Positions 32,924 to 43,014 are shown, counted from the stretch's first letter. The stretch: DNA of 64,000 nucleotides from Pseudoprevotella muciniphila (GCF_003265305.2 NZ_CP033459.1:1488001-1552000), one strand, 5' to 3'. Numbers and translations are program-made. Notes: generated by a model from the sequence alone, not told the origin.

Positions 32924-34763
32924 AAAGAATCCCATAATAACTTATGAGTTTGGCACTTTGTATATAGAAGGTCAAGTCCATAAAGAAGGTGATATCCCTA
33001 TAGAGGAAACCACCTTCAATAATCTATGGGATTTCATTCTTTCCAATAAAGCCACTGATGATACTGATGTAATAATGTCAGTACATACAAGGGGTGGTCG
33101 GAAGTTTATTAAAACTGGTAGATATGTTGGTACTATACAAACCAAGAATGGTCAGGTAATAGAAGTACTTCCTAAAATATTCAAGGCAAGCGGACAGCAA
33201 GAAAAGGATAAGGTTGTGTGTAGAAGCGTATTCCTGAATATGCTTAGACACTTCACCGATATAAAGGCGCGTTCTTTCCAGAATGTGACATTAAGCACCA
33301 AGAAGGGCTTTCCTATCCTTGAAGTGTATATCAGTAACTACATCAATGCAGTTGAACAATTGGTGTTAGGTGGTCTAAAGAAAAACTATGCCCCAGTAGA
33401 GGAAAACCAACGCTTCCTGAAAGGCAAATTAGACATAACAAAGCAAATAACTAAGAATATCACCAACAAGGCAAGGTTTGCCATCAAGTATAATAAATAC
33501 ATTGAAGATATTCCACAAAATAGGATTATTGTTACCACCCTTAGGAAGCTTATAAGTGACAGCCATAGCACCACCAACAAAGCACATATTTCAGTCCTAC
33601 TTACAATATTAGCTGATATACCTTCAAGCCCCAATATCGAAAATGATTTGAGGATTGCAAGCACCAGTAATAGGTTATTCACATCCTATGATATGCTTAT
33701 CAAGTGGAGTAAACAGTTCCTACTTAATAGAGGCTTCACCACTTTTGCTGGAAGTTATGTAAACCAATCCCTACTATTTCAAGCTGAAAGGCTATTTGAA
33801 GATTTTGTGGCTTATTTGTTCAGGAAATATGCCCCTACATACAATGTGGATGCCCAGAATACAAGGTTCTTCCTTGTGGATAGGCACAATGGGAAAAGAA
33901 TGTTTCAGTTGCGCCCTGATATACTTGTGGAAACTGACAAGAATAGCCCAAAGTATGAATGTATCATCATAGATACCAAATGGAAGGCAATAGACTCTAG
34001 CAGACCAGACCGCCACTATTTGATAGATATGAAGGATATGTACCAATTGTATGCTTATGGGCAAAAGTATAGACAAGGGCAAACTAAAGAAATTGGTTTA
34101 GATGTGATACCAAAGTTGGTTTTAGTCTATCCATATTCTGAAAAGTTTACTGAATACCTTCCTGAATTTGTTTATGAAGATATAAAGGATAAGATTGGCT
34201 TGAAACTGATGGTAGTGCCATTTGATTTAACCGATCCTTTCACATACGAAAAACAGATACATAACATCATCCATTGCCTTGATGTTAAGCCTGAAATCCA
34301 ACCAATTTATAGATATGAATATGATTGGAAAGATAACACCATACCACTTGTGGCAGCTGAACCAACACCCCTCTATGTGCAAACAATGCTTGTGGGGTGC
34401 TATAGAAGCAAGGAACACTTGGAATGGATAAAACAAAATCGCCTATACAATATCCGACTGGGCGATAGAAATGGCGCAATATCCAAGTCTGGGCTAGTGG
34501 TTTCTGCATCAAGGTTGTTATTGTATGATTACAAGAATCCAAAGGAATATCAAATTTTTGAACTTGATTCATCAAATCACATCATAGCTAAAAATGATTT
34601 GATGAAATCTAAGGGGTATCCTGATTTGAAGCCTGATAGAGAATATCTGCTTTATGTGATTACTCAAGAAGTTGGGGTAAAACCTTATTTTGATGTTGAA
34701 TCCCTTAGGCAGACTTATGCCCCTAAACTCAGGAAAGGTTCACCTTTCTTTGTTAATTTATAG
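32916..34763 (+). CDS. McrC-like restriction endonuclease subunit (LlaJI/BsuMI style)
   Basis: The N-terminal part resembles McrC (GRYVGTIQTKNGQVIEVLPKI). A PD-(D/E)XK nuclease core follows: QLRPDILVE near 332 and IIDTKWKAID near 350, giving the D and D-x-K catalytic residues. The protein has 615 residues, longer than E. coli McrC, with an extra C-terminal region of unknown role. It overlaps the McrB-like gene and completes a methyltransferase-mcrB-mcrC operon, the layout of LlaJI-type systems that cut unmethylated sites. A methylation-dependent (type IV) mode is the alternative. The sequence is AT-rich throughout. Confidence 0.87.
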   Translation: MSKKNPIITYEFGTLYIEGQVHKEGDIPIEETTFNNLWDFILSNKATDDTDVIMSVHTRGGRKFIKTGRYVGTIQTKNGQVIEVLPKIFKASGQQEKDKVVCRSVFLNMLRHFTDIKARSFQNVTLSTKKGFPILEVYISNYINAVEQLVLGGLKKNYAPVEENQRFLKGKLDITKQITKNITNKARFAIKYNKYIEDIPQNRIIVTTLRKLISDSHSTTNKAHISVLLTILADIPSSPNIENDLRIASTSNRLFTSYDMLIKWSKQFLLNRGFTTFAGSYVNQSLLFQAERLFEDFVAYLFRKYAPTYNVDAQNTRFFLVDRHNGKRMFQLRPDILVETDKNSPKYECIIIDTKWKAIDSSRPDRHYLIDMKDMYQLYAYGQKYRQGQTKEIGLDVIPKLVLVYPYSEKFTEYLPEFVYEDIKDKIGLKLMVVPFDLTDPFTYEKQIHNIIHCLDVKPEIQPIYRYEYDWKDNTIPLVAAEPTPLYVQTMLVGCYRSKEHLEWIKQNRLYNIRLGDRNGAISKSGLVVSASRLLLYDYKNPKEYQIFELDSSNHIIAKNDLMKSKGYPDLKPDREYLLYVITQEVGVKPYFDVESLRQTYAPKLRKGSPFFVNL

Positions 34764-35110
34764 AGTATATTTATTTGTTTTTTTTTCACAATTAAATAAC
34801 AAACTACGCTGTATCGCGATGGGCTGTTAAGTAAAAAATACTCTTAACTATAATTACAATTACTGCCTCCCAAACTTTGAAAATCATAAAATCACCTATC
34901 CGCAGTGCCGTCAAACAAGTATTGCGGATTTGTTATGTTCACGCTTGTTCGAGGGTGTTTCAGGGTGTTTCAGGTGTTTCAGTGTTCTCTTTCTCCATAG
35001 CGTGAACATTTCGTGGACATCTGCGAACAATTCCGTGTCATCCATGAAATCTGTGGTTTAATTAAATAAAATTCGTGGTTTGATTACATGGGAAACACTC
35101 TAAAATTACG
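34764..35110. other. Spacer with short repeats between the restriction island and dgt
   Basis: There is no gene. A hairpin ATCCGCA/TGCGGAT lies near 34899-34930, three tandem copies of a GGGTGTTTCA-like motif lie near 34950-34984, and 34990-35085 has degenerate phrases (TTTCGTGG, ATTCCGTGT, AATTCGTGG) like those at 49560-49700. Confidence 0.45.
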
Positions 35111-35118
35111 TACATTTG
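35111..35118 (+). promoter_or_regulatory. -7 box of dgt
   Basis: TACATTTG fits TAnnTTTG and lies 24 bp before the TTG start codon at 35143. An in-frame TAA at 35128-35130 closes the frame just upstream, so the start must lie in between. Confidence 0.5.
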
Positions 35119-35142
35119 CATTCAGATTAAAATTACATTGTT

Positions 35143-36492
35143 TTGAACTGGATAGACCTCATTTCATCAGAGCGATTCGGCAAGGAGGGCACATCGAAGC
35201 CCGATGTGGAGCGCAGGACACAGTTTCAGCGCGACTACGACCGGCTCATCTTCTCTGCCGCGTTCCGCAGGATGCAGAACAAGACGCAGGTGTTTCCGCT
35301 GCCGGGAAGCATCTTTGTACATAACCGACTCACACACAGCCTGGAAGTGGCGAGTGTGGGGCGTTCGTTGGGTAACGATGTGGGCGAGAGGCTCGTTGAG
35401 AAGTACATCAGACTGCGGCCCGACCTGACGCATCGCCTAAACCCGCGCTTCGAGAGCCTTGGCGACATAGTGAGCGCTGCCTGCCTGGCACACGACATGG
35501 GCAACCCGCCCTTCGGACACAGTGGCGAGAATGCCATCCGCACATTCTTCACCGAGACGAAGGCACAAAGTCTGCGCCACCACTTCTCCGACCAGCAATG
35601 GAGCGACATGGCGCACTTCGATGGTAACGCCAACACGCTGCGCCTGCTCTCGCATCAGTTTGAGGGACGCCGCCCGGGAGGTTTCGTCATGACCTACCCC
35701 ACCCTGGCAAGCATCGTGAAATACCCCTACAGTTCCACCCTCGCCACGAAAAGCAAGTTTGGTTTCTTCGCCTCCGAGCAGGAGGGCTACTGCCGCATCG
35801 CTAAGAAACTGGGCATCCCCGTGGTGCGACAGACGGACAAAGGCATTGAATTTGCACGCCATCCGCTGGTCTATCTCGTGGAGGCAGCCGACGACATCTG
35901 CTACGAAATAATGGACATAGAGGACGCCTTCAAACTGCGCATCCTCTCCTTCGAAGAAACCTGCGACCTGCTACTCGACTTCTTCGACTATGATGCACGC
36001 TGCGACATCGCCACCACCTACAGCGAGGACAGCGACCGCAACGACCGCATCGTGTTTTTCAGAGCGTGTGTTATAAATCTGCTTGAGCGCGAGTGTGTGC
36101 GCATCTTCATGGAACACGAAGAGGAAATACTCGCGGGCAGTTTTGAAGGCTCACTAATCAGCCATCTGCCCGAACGCCAACTCCATGCCTATAAACACTG
36201 CTCGGAAGTGGCAAAACAGCGCATCTACAACTGCAAAGAAGTAACGGACATCGACCTTGCCGGTTTCCATATCATCTACACCTTGCTTAATCTCATGGTG
36301 GATGCCGTGATGAGTCCTGAAAAGGCATACAGCAAACTGCTTATCTCACAGGCTTCCAGTCAATATGCTTTACAGAAAGGTCCCATAGCGGAACGTATCA
36401 TCAGTGTGGTGGACTACCTCACAGGCATGACCGACGTCTTCGCCCTCGACCTTTACCGCAAAATAGAAGGACATTCGCTCCCAGTAGTATAG
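35143..36492 (+). CDS. dgt: dGTP triphosphohydrolase-like HD protein
   Basis: It degrades dGTP to deoxyguanosine and triphosphate, affecting nucleotide pools and sometimes limiting phage. The N-terminal pattern FQRDYDRLIFSAAFRRMQNK and HNRLTHSLEVA carries the first metal histidine; the HD motif is LAHDMGNPPFGHSGE near residue 117. The 449-residue length is normal. The start is a TTG (NWIDLISSERFG follows), forced by a stop codon 12 bp upstream and matching the family N-terminus, which normally begins MNW. Codon use returns to the core type after the AT-rich island. Confidence 0.92.
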   Translation: MNWIDLISSERFGKEGTSKPDVERRTQFQRDYDRLIFSAAFRRMQNKTQVFPLPGSIFVHNRLTHSLEVASVGRSLGNDVGERLVEKYIRLRPDLTHRLNPRFESLGDIVSAACLAHDMGNPPFGHSGENAIRTFFTETKAQSLRHHFSDQQWSDMAHFDGNANTLRLLSHQFEGRRPGGFVMTYPTLASIVKYPYSSTLATKSKFGFFASEQEGYCRIAKKLGIPVVRQTDKGIEFARHPLVYLVEAADDICYEIMDIEDAFKLRILSFEETCDLLLDFFDYDARCDIATTYSEDSDRNDRIVFFRACVINLLERECVRIFMEHEEEILAGSFEGSLISHLPERQLHAYKHCSEVAKQRIYNCKEVTDIDLAGFHIIYTLLNLMVDAVMSPEKAYSKLLISQASSQYALQKGPIAERIISVVDYLTGMTDVFALDLYRKIEGHSLPVV

Positions 36493-36511
36493 ACGCTTTA
36501 CAAACGAATCT

Positions 36512-37501
36512 ATGACCCGCTTCTCCATACTCGTGGCTTGCTACAATGCCGAACCATACCTCCGGCAAACACTCGATTCGCTGCTCTCACAGACACTTAC
36601 CGACATCGAGGTTATCTGCATCGACGACTGCTCCACCGACAGCACACCGCAGATTCTCAATGAATATGCGGCAAAGGACCGTCGGGTCAAAATGCTGAAA
36701 ACTTCAGAAAACAGCGGACAGGCGGTAGCACGCAACCTCGGACTGAGACATGCCACAGGTGTGCTGACCACGATGGTAGATGCCGACGACTGGCTCGCAC
36801 CGGACGCTCTCGAAAAAATGTGGCAGACATTCTCCACTCGCGAGGACATTGACAGCCTGGCGTTCCGTCTGCAGATGGTGGAAGAGCGCGGAATTACGCA
36901 CCCTTTCAAGGAGGACGAGACCATACCGCCACTGATGACAGGCGAAGAGGCATGTCTGCTGGCTATAAACTGGCGCTTGCATGGTTTTGCTGCCGTGCGC
37001 ACAGAACTCCACAGACGCTATCCATACGATGAAACAACGCGCGTTTATAGCGACGACAACACCTCGCGCATCCACTACCTGAAGAGCCGCTTCGTGGCAC
37101 AGACCGATGCGGACTACTTCTACCGGCAGCACCCTGCCTCCGTCACTCACCAGCGCGACACGAAACGCCTCGACTTCCTTCGCGCTAACGACTCGCTACG
37201 ACAGACACTCGAAAGCGAAGGTGCCAATGATCAGATTTTGCAAACTTGCGAGGACTACTGTTGGCGCATCTTTCTCGGCATCTGCAAAGATATGCTGAAT
37301 CAGCGCGGGAAAATGACTGAAAATGAGTGGAAAACTACTGAAAAACGTCTGCAAGAGGCTTACGATAATATGCAATTAAAACGCCTCGATCCAAAACTCA
37401 GAAAAAGCCTCAGAATAGGACCATTATTTGGTTTCGGTTCCTTCATAATGCGCGAAAAATTCATCGCATCGCTCAAAAAGCACAAAACCACCGACGCATG
37501 A
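36512..37501 (+). CDS. Family 2 glycosyltransferase
   Basis: A GT-A fold sugar transferase. The N-terminus is FSILVACYNAEPYLRQTLDS, followed by EVICIDDCSTDST, and the DXD-type metal motif is TTMVDADDWL. The remaining 200 residues are variable, and no membrane segment is evident. The length is 329. It probably adds a sugar to a surface polysaccharide or lipid; donor and acceptor are unknown. It overlaps the downstream SDR gene by 4 bases, pointing to one transcript. Confidence 0.88.
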   Translation: MTRFSILVACYNAEPYLRQTLDSLLSQTLTDIEVICIDDCSTDSTPQILNEYAAKDRRVKMLKTSENSGQAVARNLGLRHATGVLTTMVDADDWLAPDALEKMWQTFSTREDIDSLAFRLQMVEERGITHPFKEDETIPPLMTGEEACLLAINWRLHGFAAVRTELHRRYPYDETTRVYSDDNTSRIHYLKSRFVAQTDADYFYRQHPASVTHQRDTKRLDFLRANDSLRQTLESEGANDQILQTCEDYCWRIFLGICKDMLNQRGKMTENEWKTTEKRLQEAYDNMQLKRLDPKLRKSLRIGPLFGFGSFIMREKFIASLKKHKTTDA

Positions 37502-38232
37502 CCACAAAACGAGCCATCATCATAGGTGCCTCCTCAGGCATAGGGCGCGAAGTGGCACGACTCCTGCTCCGCGAGGGCTACGATATCGGCATCGCTGCAC
37601 GCCGCGAGAATCAACTTATCGCCTTCAAAGAGGAATTTTCGCAAAGTGGGCGCGTGGAAATCATGCCCATCGACGTTACAGCCGACAATGCCGCAGAACG
37701 CCTTGAAGCACTCATAGAAAAACTCGGCGGCATGGATCTCTACTTCCACGCAGCAGGCATCGGCAAACAAAACCGTGAATTAGAACCGGACACAGAACTG
37801 CAGACCGTCCAGACCAATGCGTTAGGCTTTACAAGAATGATAGGCGCGGCATATCGTTATTTTGCAAAACAAGGAACGGGACACGTCGCAGCCATCACAT
37901 CCATCGCAGGAACAAAAGGTCTCGGTCCGGCACCGGCATATTCTGCCACAAAAGCCATGCAAGCCACCTATCTCGAAGCCCTCGAACAGCAAGCACGAAA
38001 CAGGAAACTCAACATCCACTTCACTGATATACGCCCGGGCTTTGTCGATACCGACCTCCTGAGTGGCGACTTCCGTTACCCCATGATGCTGAAGCCCGAA
38101 AAAGTGGCTCGTCAAATTGTCAGGGCCATCAAGCACAGACGCCACGTTTGCATTATAGATTGGAAATATCGCCTCCTCACCATGGCATGGCGCTGCATAC
38201 CACGCTGCATCTGGAGAAACATCAAACTATAA
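37498..38232 (+). CDS. Short-chain dehydrogenase/reductase
   Basis: An NAD(P)-dependent oxidoreductase with the classical SDR signature: cofactor motif IIGASSGIGREVAR (residues 8-21), HAAGIGKQ in place of the usual NNAG, and active-site YSATKAMQ near 150 (Tyr and Lys) after the serine in AITSIAGTKG. It has 244 residues, a normal length. The substrate is unknown. It is coupled to the preceding glycosyltransferase by a 4-base overlap, so it may work on the same product. Confidence 0.88.
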   Translation: MTTKRAIIIGASSGIGREVARLLLREGYDIGIAARRENQLIAFKEEFSQSGRVEIMPIDVTADNAAERLEALIEKLGGMDLYFHAAGIGKQNRELEPDTELQTVQTNALGFTRMIGAAYRYFAKQGTGHVAAITSIAGTKGLGPAPAYSATKAMQATYLEALEQQARNRKLNIHFTDIRPGFVDTDLLSGDFRYPMMLKPEKVARQIVRAIKHRRHVCIIDWKYRLLTMAWRCIPRCIWRNIKL

Positions 38233-38262
38233 TTTCCAATCGCAAAAACAGCGATTTCATCG

Positions 38263-38299
38263 AAAAAAACGCTTCTGCCGCAGCATGAAGCGTTTTTTA
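38263..38299. terminator. Bidirectional terminator between SDR and M48 peptidase genes
   Basis: AAAAAACGCTTC and GAAGCGTTTTTT form a perfect 12-bp stem around TGCCGCAGCAT, with A and T tracts serving both convergent genes. Confidence 0.88.
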
Positions 38300-38322
38300 T
38301 GAAAAAGCCAAATATGTATGCC

Positions 38323-39087
38323 TTAGTCCATATCTTCGAGGTGCCGGATGCGCTCATCGAAGTCAGGATGAGAGGAAAAGGCATGCAATATCGTAGAGTA
38401 TTTGCTCGATGAACCTTCCGACATATTCTTCAATTTCTTGAGTGCATCAATCATGGCTGTGGGGTCTTTGTGGCACTTCTTCAGGAATTTATAGGCATAT
38501 TCATCGGCTTGAGTTTCGTGATAACGGGAATGTTTTGCGGAAAGTGCGGCACTTGTAAGGGAACCCAGGTATGAGTCGGAAAGAGCAGACCAGGTGGAAC
38601 TTGCCGCGCCCATGAAGTCGGATGCTGCACTGCGAATCAGTGCGCTTCGCCAAGCCTTTTTAGAATGTCGGAGTGCCACGTGTCCTATCTCGTGTCCGAT
38701 GACACCAAGGAGTTCGTCGTCGGAAAGTTCGTCCATCAGTGCAGAATAAACGCGCACACTGCCGTCTGGACAGGCAAAGGCGTTGATATCCTTAGTGAGA
38801 TATACCTTGAAGTTTAGTTTTATGCCATCGGCAGAAGTCATGCCTGAAGTGATACGACTGAGGCGGCGTGCATAGTTACTATTTGATGAGCATACCTTGT
38901 TCTTGGCATCCATCTTAGCCACTTCCTGTCTTACGGCTTTTGCAAGGTCTGCATCGGAGATGGTGGCTGCTTTACCCGCCTTTACGGTACCCGTCAACAC
39001 CTTTAGCCAATCCATCTGTGCTGTTGCCGGTGCGTGGCAGACAGCGAGGACGAGCATCAGTGCAGTAAGAATTCTTAAGAATCTCAT
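38323..39087 (-). CDS. Exported M48-family metallopeptidase
   Basis: The signal peptide ends at PATAQ. The zinc motif HEIGH (in GVIGHEIGHVALRHSKKAW) is near residue 131, and the third ligand is in ETQADEYAYKFL. This places it with periplasmic M48 peptidases of the BepA/LoiP type that look after outer-membrane proteins. The length of 254 is typical of the compact forms without a TPR domain. The substrate is unknown. It lies 41 bp downstream of the PorZ-like gene on the same strand. Confidence 0.88.
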   Translation of the reverse strand: MRFLRILTALMLVLAVCHAPATAQMDWLKVLTGTVKAGKAATISDADLAKAVRQEVAKMDAKNKVCSSNSNYARRLSRITSGMTSADGIKLNFKVYLTKDINAFACPDGSVRVYSALMDELSDDELLGVIGHEIGHVALRHSKKAWRSALIRSAASDFMGAASSTWSALSDSYLGSLTSAALSAKHSRYHETQADEYAYKFLKKCHKDPTAMIDALKKLKNMSEGSSSKYSTILHAFSSHPDFDERIRHLEDMD

Positions 39088-39128
39088 TTTCTGTAAGTAT
39101 TATCAAGATGTGTTATAATTTCATTTTT

Positions 39129-41456
39129 TCAGCGTACGACCACCACTTTTGCTGCGATGTGTTCTTTGCCATCGGCAGTTGCCACAAGAATGTAATACAC
39201 TCCCGCTGCCACAGGCTCGCCTTTAAAGTTTCGGACGTTCCAAACGAATGTTCCGCCCGTAGATGTTCCTGTTGCCACAGCCTGCCCACCAGTGGTCATG
39301 ATCTTCACGTCGGCTGCATCGGTAAGACCGGATACTATCACATTACCATTATATCCGGGACGCACAGGGTTGGGATATACTTTCACATTATCCTTGTCGA
39401 GTGTCTCCATAGCCTCTGTCGCTTCACTGTGGTAGGAAACGAGGCCCTTGTCTGTTCCGATGAATATCTCGCCAGAAGAAGGATGTACGGCAATGGAAAG
39501 GATGTTGTCAGACGGCAGGGGTGAGTTTTCGGTGTTGAACTGCTCAATGATTTCCTGTCCGTTTGGACTGACGAGGTACAAACCATAGCCCGAGGTGCCT
39601 ATCCACTTCCTGTTAGCGCCATCCACCGCCACTGCTGTGCAGGAGATGCCCGTGAGCAGATAGTCGGCATAATTTGTTCCGTCGTTGCGCGGCACTTTCA
39701 CTTGCAGCACTTGGAAGTCAGACGATGCATAATCTGCAGGATTTTCCACCACGAAGATACCTGCCGATCCTCCGAACCATATTTGTCCCGTCTTATCTTG
39801 CGCCATGCAGAACACACCTCCGCTCAGGTCGATGGTTGCGCCGTCTTCGTTAATCATAGAATAGCGGAAAGTGGCTTTGTCGTCAGACGTGTTGTCGATG
39901 GTACCATTATAGTCAATACAGTACAGTCCTCCGCGATGTGTTCCAATGAAACTGCGCGATGCTGCCCACAGCCTGCCATCGCTATCGAACATGATGGGGT
40001 TGATGTGTCGCGAGTTGGCAAGTTGCGGACTATAGAGTTTTGTCCACGTTCCGTTAGGTTTGAGAATACGGAAAATGGTGTCCACCTGCTCGTTGGTCAT
40101 CCAGAGGTAGCCGTTCTTGTCGTAGGCAAGACCGTCCACTCGCACATAGAAAGGCTGATTGCCGGAGAAGGCTTTCAGCGGACTGTTATGGAGGTTGTAA
40201 TAGTTCACATATTTCCCATTTTTAAACTCGTAAAGACCATAGTCGCCTGTTGCAGCAAAATGATGGTTGGGGTCCTTGGGATCTTGAGCCATGCTCGTCA
40301 CACTTCGGAAAGGCATGCCTGTTACGGCAGAGATACCTCCTGTCTGCATCGAATTCCATGTGTCGTTTTCGTAATAACTGACTGCCGGGTCGTAGAAGTT
40401 TCTCTCGTAATAATCGAATATACCTCCGCTTACCAACAGGCGTTCTCCCTCAAACTTGAGAAACCCGCAATTATCATTCTGCGGACCATAGTTACCTACC
40501 GACGTGCCTGTGGTTTTGAAAGAAGTACCATTGAACGAGTAGCCCACGAGTCCATTTCCTCCGTCAGCCACCCAGAAGGTACCGTCAGCCGCTTTGGCTA
40601 CACTCTGCCATGAATTGGTTAGGGGGATTTCATGCTTGGGATAATTTGGTGATGAACTTTCAAAGATGGTTACACCTCCCGGGTTGAACAGAACACACTG
40701 CGTCCTGTTTGCAAACATATTTTTGTTGTAACTTGCACCATTGATTTTTGTAACGCTGTGATTGCCTTCGGCATCTTTCGTTATACGCCAAAGCCCCTCG
40801 CTCGCCGTAAGCAGGTAGAGTCCTCCTGCAAAGGGTTTCAGAACTGTTGCGCCATGGCTGTCTATGGTTTTCCACTGCGCATCCTCATTAAGGTTATCCT
40901 CCAATCGCCCAGCCAATATTCCCCCGCTTTCGAGAGCGGCATATACTGTGCCGTCATAGAAAGCCGTGGCTGTAACAGCACTTTTCTTGGCATAGAACCC
41001 ACGCAGTTCCGTGCGCGCCAAATTGATGACAGTTACGCCAGCGGTACTTCCGAGGATGGCATAGTCGCCATTGACACTCAATTCGGTTACTGTTCCCACC
41101 GTGGAAGTATTGTTCTTCAGTTGTGCCATGTTCACCACATCATCTGTAGTCACGTCAAGCAGATCAATGTTATTATCATCATAGACGAGTACAAGTGTCT
41201 GCTGTGTTGAAGAATAGCCTGTGAGAGTTATGTTCTTACCATTAAGGCCATCGTTTCGGGTATAGAACTTCACCTCGGTATCTTCAGGCGTATAACGCAG
41301 AAGGTTTCCACCATATATGCCGAACACATAGTCATCAGCCACAACACTTGCCGTGGCATTATAATAGGACTGATACATTGTCCAATCTCCTATTCTCTGA
41401 GCAGGAGACGACAGAGCAATAATGCTGGTTATCAGAAATAATAATAATTTTCTCAT
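39129..41456 (-). CDS. porZ: PorZ-like type IX secretion beta-propeller protein
   Basis: A surface protein of the type IX secretion attachment machinery, as in Porphyromonas gingivalis PorZ. A signal peptide (ending SSPAQ) is followed by two beta-propeller blocks with recurring blades, such as VVADDYVFGIYGGNLLRYTP, AQDKTGQIWFGGSAGIFVVE and GANRKWIGTSGYGLYLVSP. The C-terminal 85 residues form a type A sorting domain starting KVYPNPVRPGYNGNVIVSGL and ending in VVVR. The length of 775 matches PorZ. Two-component-propeller-like sensors are the alternative, but there is no kinase and a sorting domain is present. Confidence 0.85.
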   Translation of the reverse strand: MRKLLLFLITSIIALSSPAQRIGDWTMYQSYYNATASVVADDYVFGIYGGNLLRYTPEDTEVKFYTRNDGLNGKNITLTGYSSTQQTLVLVYDDNNIDLLDVTTDDVVNMAQLKNNTSTVGTVTELSVNGDYAILGSTAGVTVINLARTELRGFYAKKSAVTATAFYDGTVYAALESGGILAGRLEDNLNEDAQWKTIDSHGATVLKPFAGGLYLLTASEGLWRITKDAEGNHSVTKINGASYNKNMFANRTQCVLFNPGGVTIFESSSPNYPKHEIPLTNSWQSVAKAADGTFWVADGGNGLVGYSFNGTSFKTTGTSVGNYGPQNDNCGFLKFEGERLLVSGGIFDYYERNFYDPAVSYYENDTWNSMQTGGISAVTGMPFRSVTSMAQDPKDPNHHFAATGDYGLYEFKNGKYVNYYNLHNSPLKAFSGNQPFYVRVDGLAYDKNGYLWMTNEQVDTIFRILKPNGTWTKLYSPQLANSRHINPIMFDSDGRLWAASRSFIGTHRGGLYCIDYNGTIDNTSDDKATFRYSMINEDGATIDLSGGVFCMAQDKTGQIWFGGSAGIFVVENPADYASSDFQVLQVKVPRNDGTNYADYLLTGISCTAVAVDGANRKWIGTSGYGLYLVSPNGQEIIEQFNTENSPLPSDNILSIAVHPSSGEIFIGTDKGLVSYHSEATEAMETLDKDNVKVYPNPVRPGYNGNVIVSGLTDAADVKIMTTGGQAVATGTSTGGTFVWNVRNFKGEPVAAGVYYILVATADGKEHIAAKVVVVR

Positions 41457-41508
41457 GATGGCAGTTTATGATGGTTTATTGGCTTAAAGATTTGGTGTTA
41501 CGAAGGCT

Positions 41509-42108
41509 TCACAACTCATTTAGATTAGCGTCCTTGAGGTATTCACAAAGTTTTCTGACGGCACGTGCTCTGTGGCTGATGTTGTTCTTGACTTCAGGCC
41601 CCACTTCTGCAAAGGTTTTTCCTATTTCGTATGGTGCAAAGACAGGATCATAGCCGAAACCGTCTGTGCCACGCTTTTCTGTTGTGATTTCTCCGCGTAC
41701 GATGCCCTCAAACAGATGCTCTCCTTCGCCATTGATAAGTGCTATGACGGTGCGGAATCTTGCGTTGCGGTTGCGCTCGCCTTTAAGTTCGCTAAGCAGT
41801 TTTGCGGTGTTTGCCTCGGTGTCGTTGCGGTCAGGATAGGCATATCGCGCAGTATGTACGCCAGGTGCTCCTCCAAGGGCCTCCACTTCCAGGCCTGTGT
41901 CGTCAGCAAAACAATCGATGCCGTAATTATCGAAAATATAACGTGCTTTCTGCCGGGCATTTCCTTCGAGGGTATCGCAGGTTTCGGGCAGTTCGCCATG
42001 GCAGTCGATGTCGGCTATGCTCAACACATGGAAGTCCTTTCCAAGTATGGCTCTGATTTCGGACAGTTTGTGTGCGTTGTTTGTGGCGAAGAGTATTTGT
42101 TTGCGCAT
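41509..42108 (-). CDS. rdgB: Non-canonical purine NTP pyrophosphatase (RdgB/HAM1)
   Basis: It hydrolyses dITP and XTP so that deaminated purines stay out of DNA. The N-terminus [19 protein letters not shown] and the core [20 protein letters not shown] are family signatures, and the end includes [17 protein letters not shown]. The length is 199. It lies 47 bp upstream of no other minus gene except the fucosyltransferase-like gene, with which it may be co-transcribed. Confidence 0.92.
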   Translation of the reverse strand: MRKQILFATNNAHKLSEIRAILGKDFHVLSIADIDCHGELPETCDTLEGNARQKARYIFDNYGIDCFADDTGLEVEALGGAPGVHTARYAYPDRNDTEANTAKLLSELKGERNRNARFRTVIALINGEGEHLFEGIVRGEITTEKRGTDGFGYDPVFAPYEIGKTFAEVGPEVKNNISHRARAVRKLCEYLKDANLNEL

Positions 42109-42154
42109 TTTGCGGTATGTTTTCTATGTTTCTTTATATTGAGTTGGCACTTTG

Positions 42155-43003
42155 TTACTCGTCTTCGTCATCATCATATTCGTCTTCCATGTCGTCGGGG
42201 TCTATGCCTGTGAAGCCTACCGGTATCATGGGAATATTTCCTATTTCTGCGGCTTCATCGGAAAAACTGGACCAATAACTGCCAAGAATCTTACGCGTAC
42301 GTGTAAGGCAGTAAAGGTCCACCACGGCATCTTGCAGACTGCGTACGATGTCGCGACGGGCATCAGTCTCCTGTGTGATGGTACGTCCCTTGAAAATCTC
42401 ACGCATCTTCCACTTCACCTCCTCATCATCAGAAGCGATAAAGAATTTTGCACCTTCTTCCTGTTTCATGGCTTCTATGAATGCATCATCAGTACTCACG
42501 ATTATAGACTTTTCGTTGTCTGTACGACGAATGTGTACACCAACCGTGTTGTCTGTGTAGCGCTGGCAGAGGAAATCCACCTGATCCTGCAATACCGTCT
42601 TGGGGTGAAGCAAAGTGGTGATTTCGTGAGTATAAGGCATTAGTGTATAGCCCGTAGACAGGTATATTTTATTGTACTTTTCAAAAAGTTCTATCAAGTT
42701 ACCATTACGGTTAGGATGGTAATTGAAGAACTGCTTTCCATAATAAAAACTTCTTGGCAAGGCAGGTGTATAGAGGTTACGATGGTTGGTTACCTTATCG
42801 AAAAAGCCACCCTCTACTACCTTAAATCCCTCCTCCTTAATAGGTTTGAAGAGGTGGGAATATTTCGCCTTGCATTGCCAATCCGCCTGCCACACCAGTT
42901 TCACCGGTATGCCCGTTTCCCTATGGAAAGTCAAAGCAGAGAAGAGCACCCGCAATCGGTTGCAGAGACCGCCTAAAGCCGTGACTGTCAGTTTTTTACC
43001 CAT
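42155..43003 (-). CDS. Fucosyltransferase-like glycosyltransferase with acidic tail
   Basis: The N-terminus TALGGLCNRLRVLFSAL recalls the GGLxNR motif of GT11/NodZ-like enzymes, and VGVHIRRTDNEKS near residue 155 holds the H-x-R-R motif that binds GDP-fucose in those families. The C-terminus is strongly acidic (DPDDMEDEYDDDEDE), unusual for the family. The protein is 282 residues, without a signal peptide or membrane segment. It probably modifies a surface glycan; the sugar is inferred from family only. Confidence 0.68.
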   Translation of the reverse strand: MGKKLTVTALGGLCNRLRVLFSALTFHRETGIPVKLVWQADWQCKAKYSHLFKPIKEEGFKVVEGGFFDKVTNHRNLYTPALPRSFYYGKQFFNYHPNRNGNLIELFEKYNKIYLSTGYTLMPYTHEITTLLHPKTVLQDQVDFLCQRYTDNTVGVHIRRTDNEKSIIVSTDDAFIEAMKQEEGAKFFIASDDEEVKWKMREIFKGRTITQETDARRDIVRSLQDAVVDLYCLTRTRKILGSYWSSFSDEAAEIGNIPMIPVGFTGIDPDDMEDEYDDDEDE

Positions 43004-43014
43004 TTTTCTTGTCC

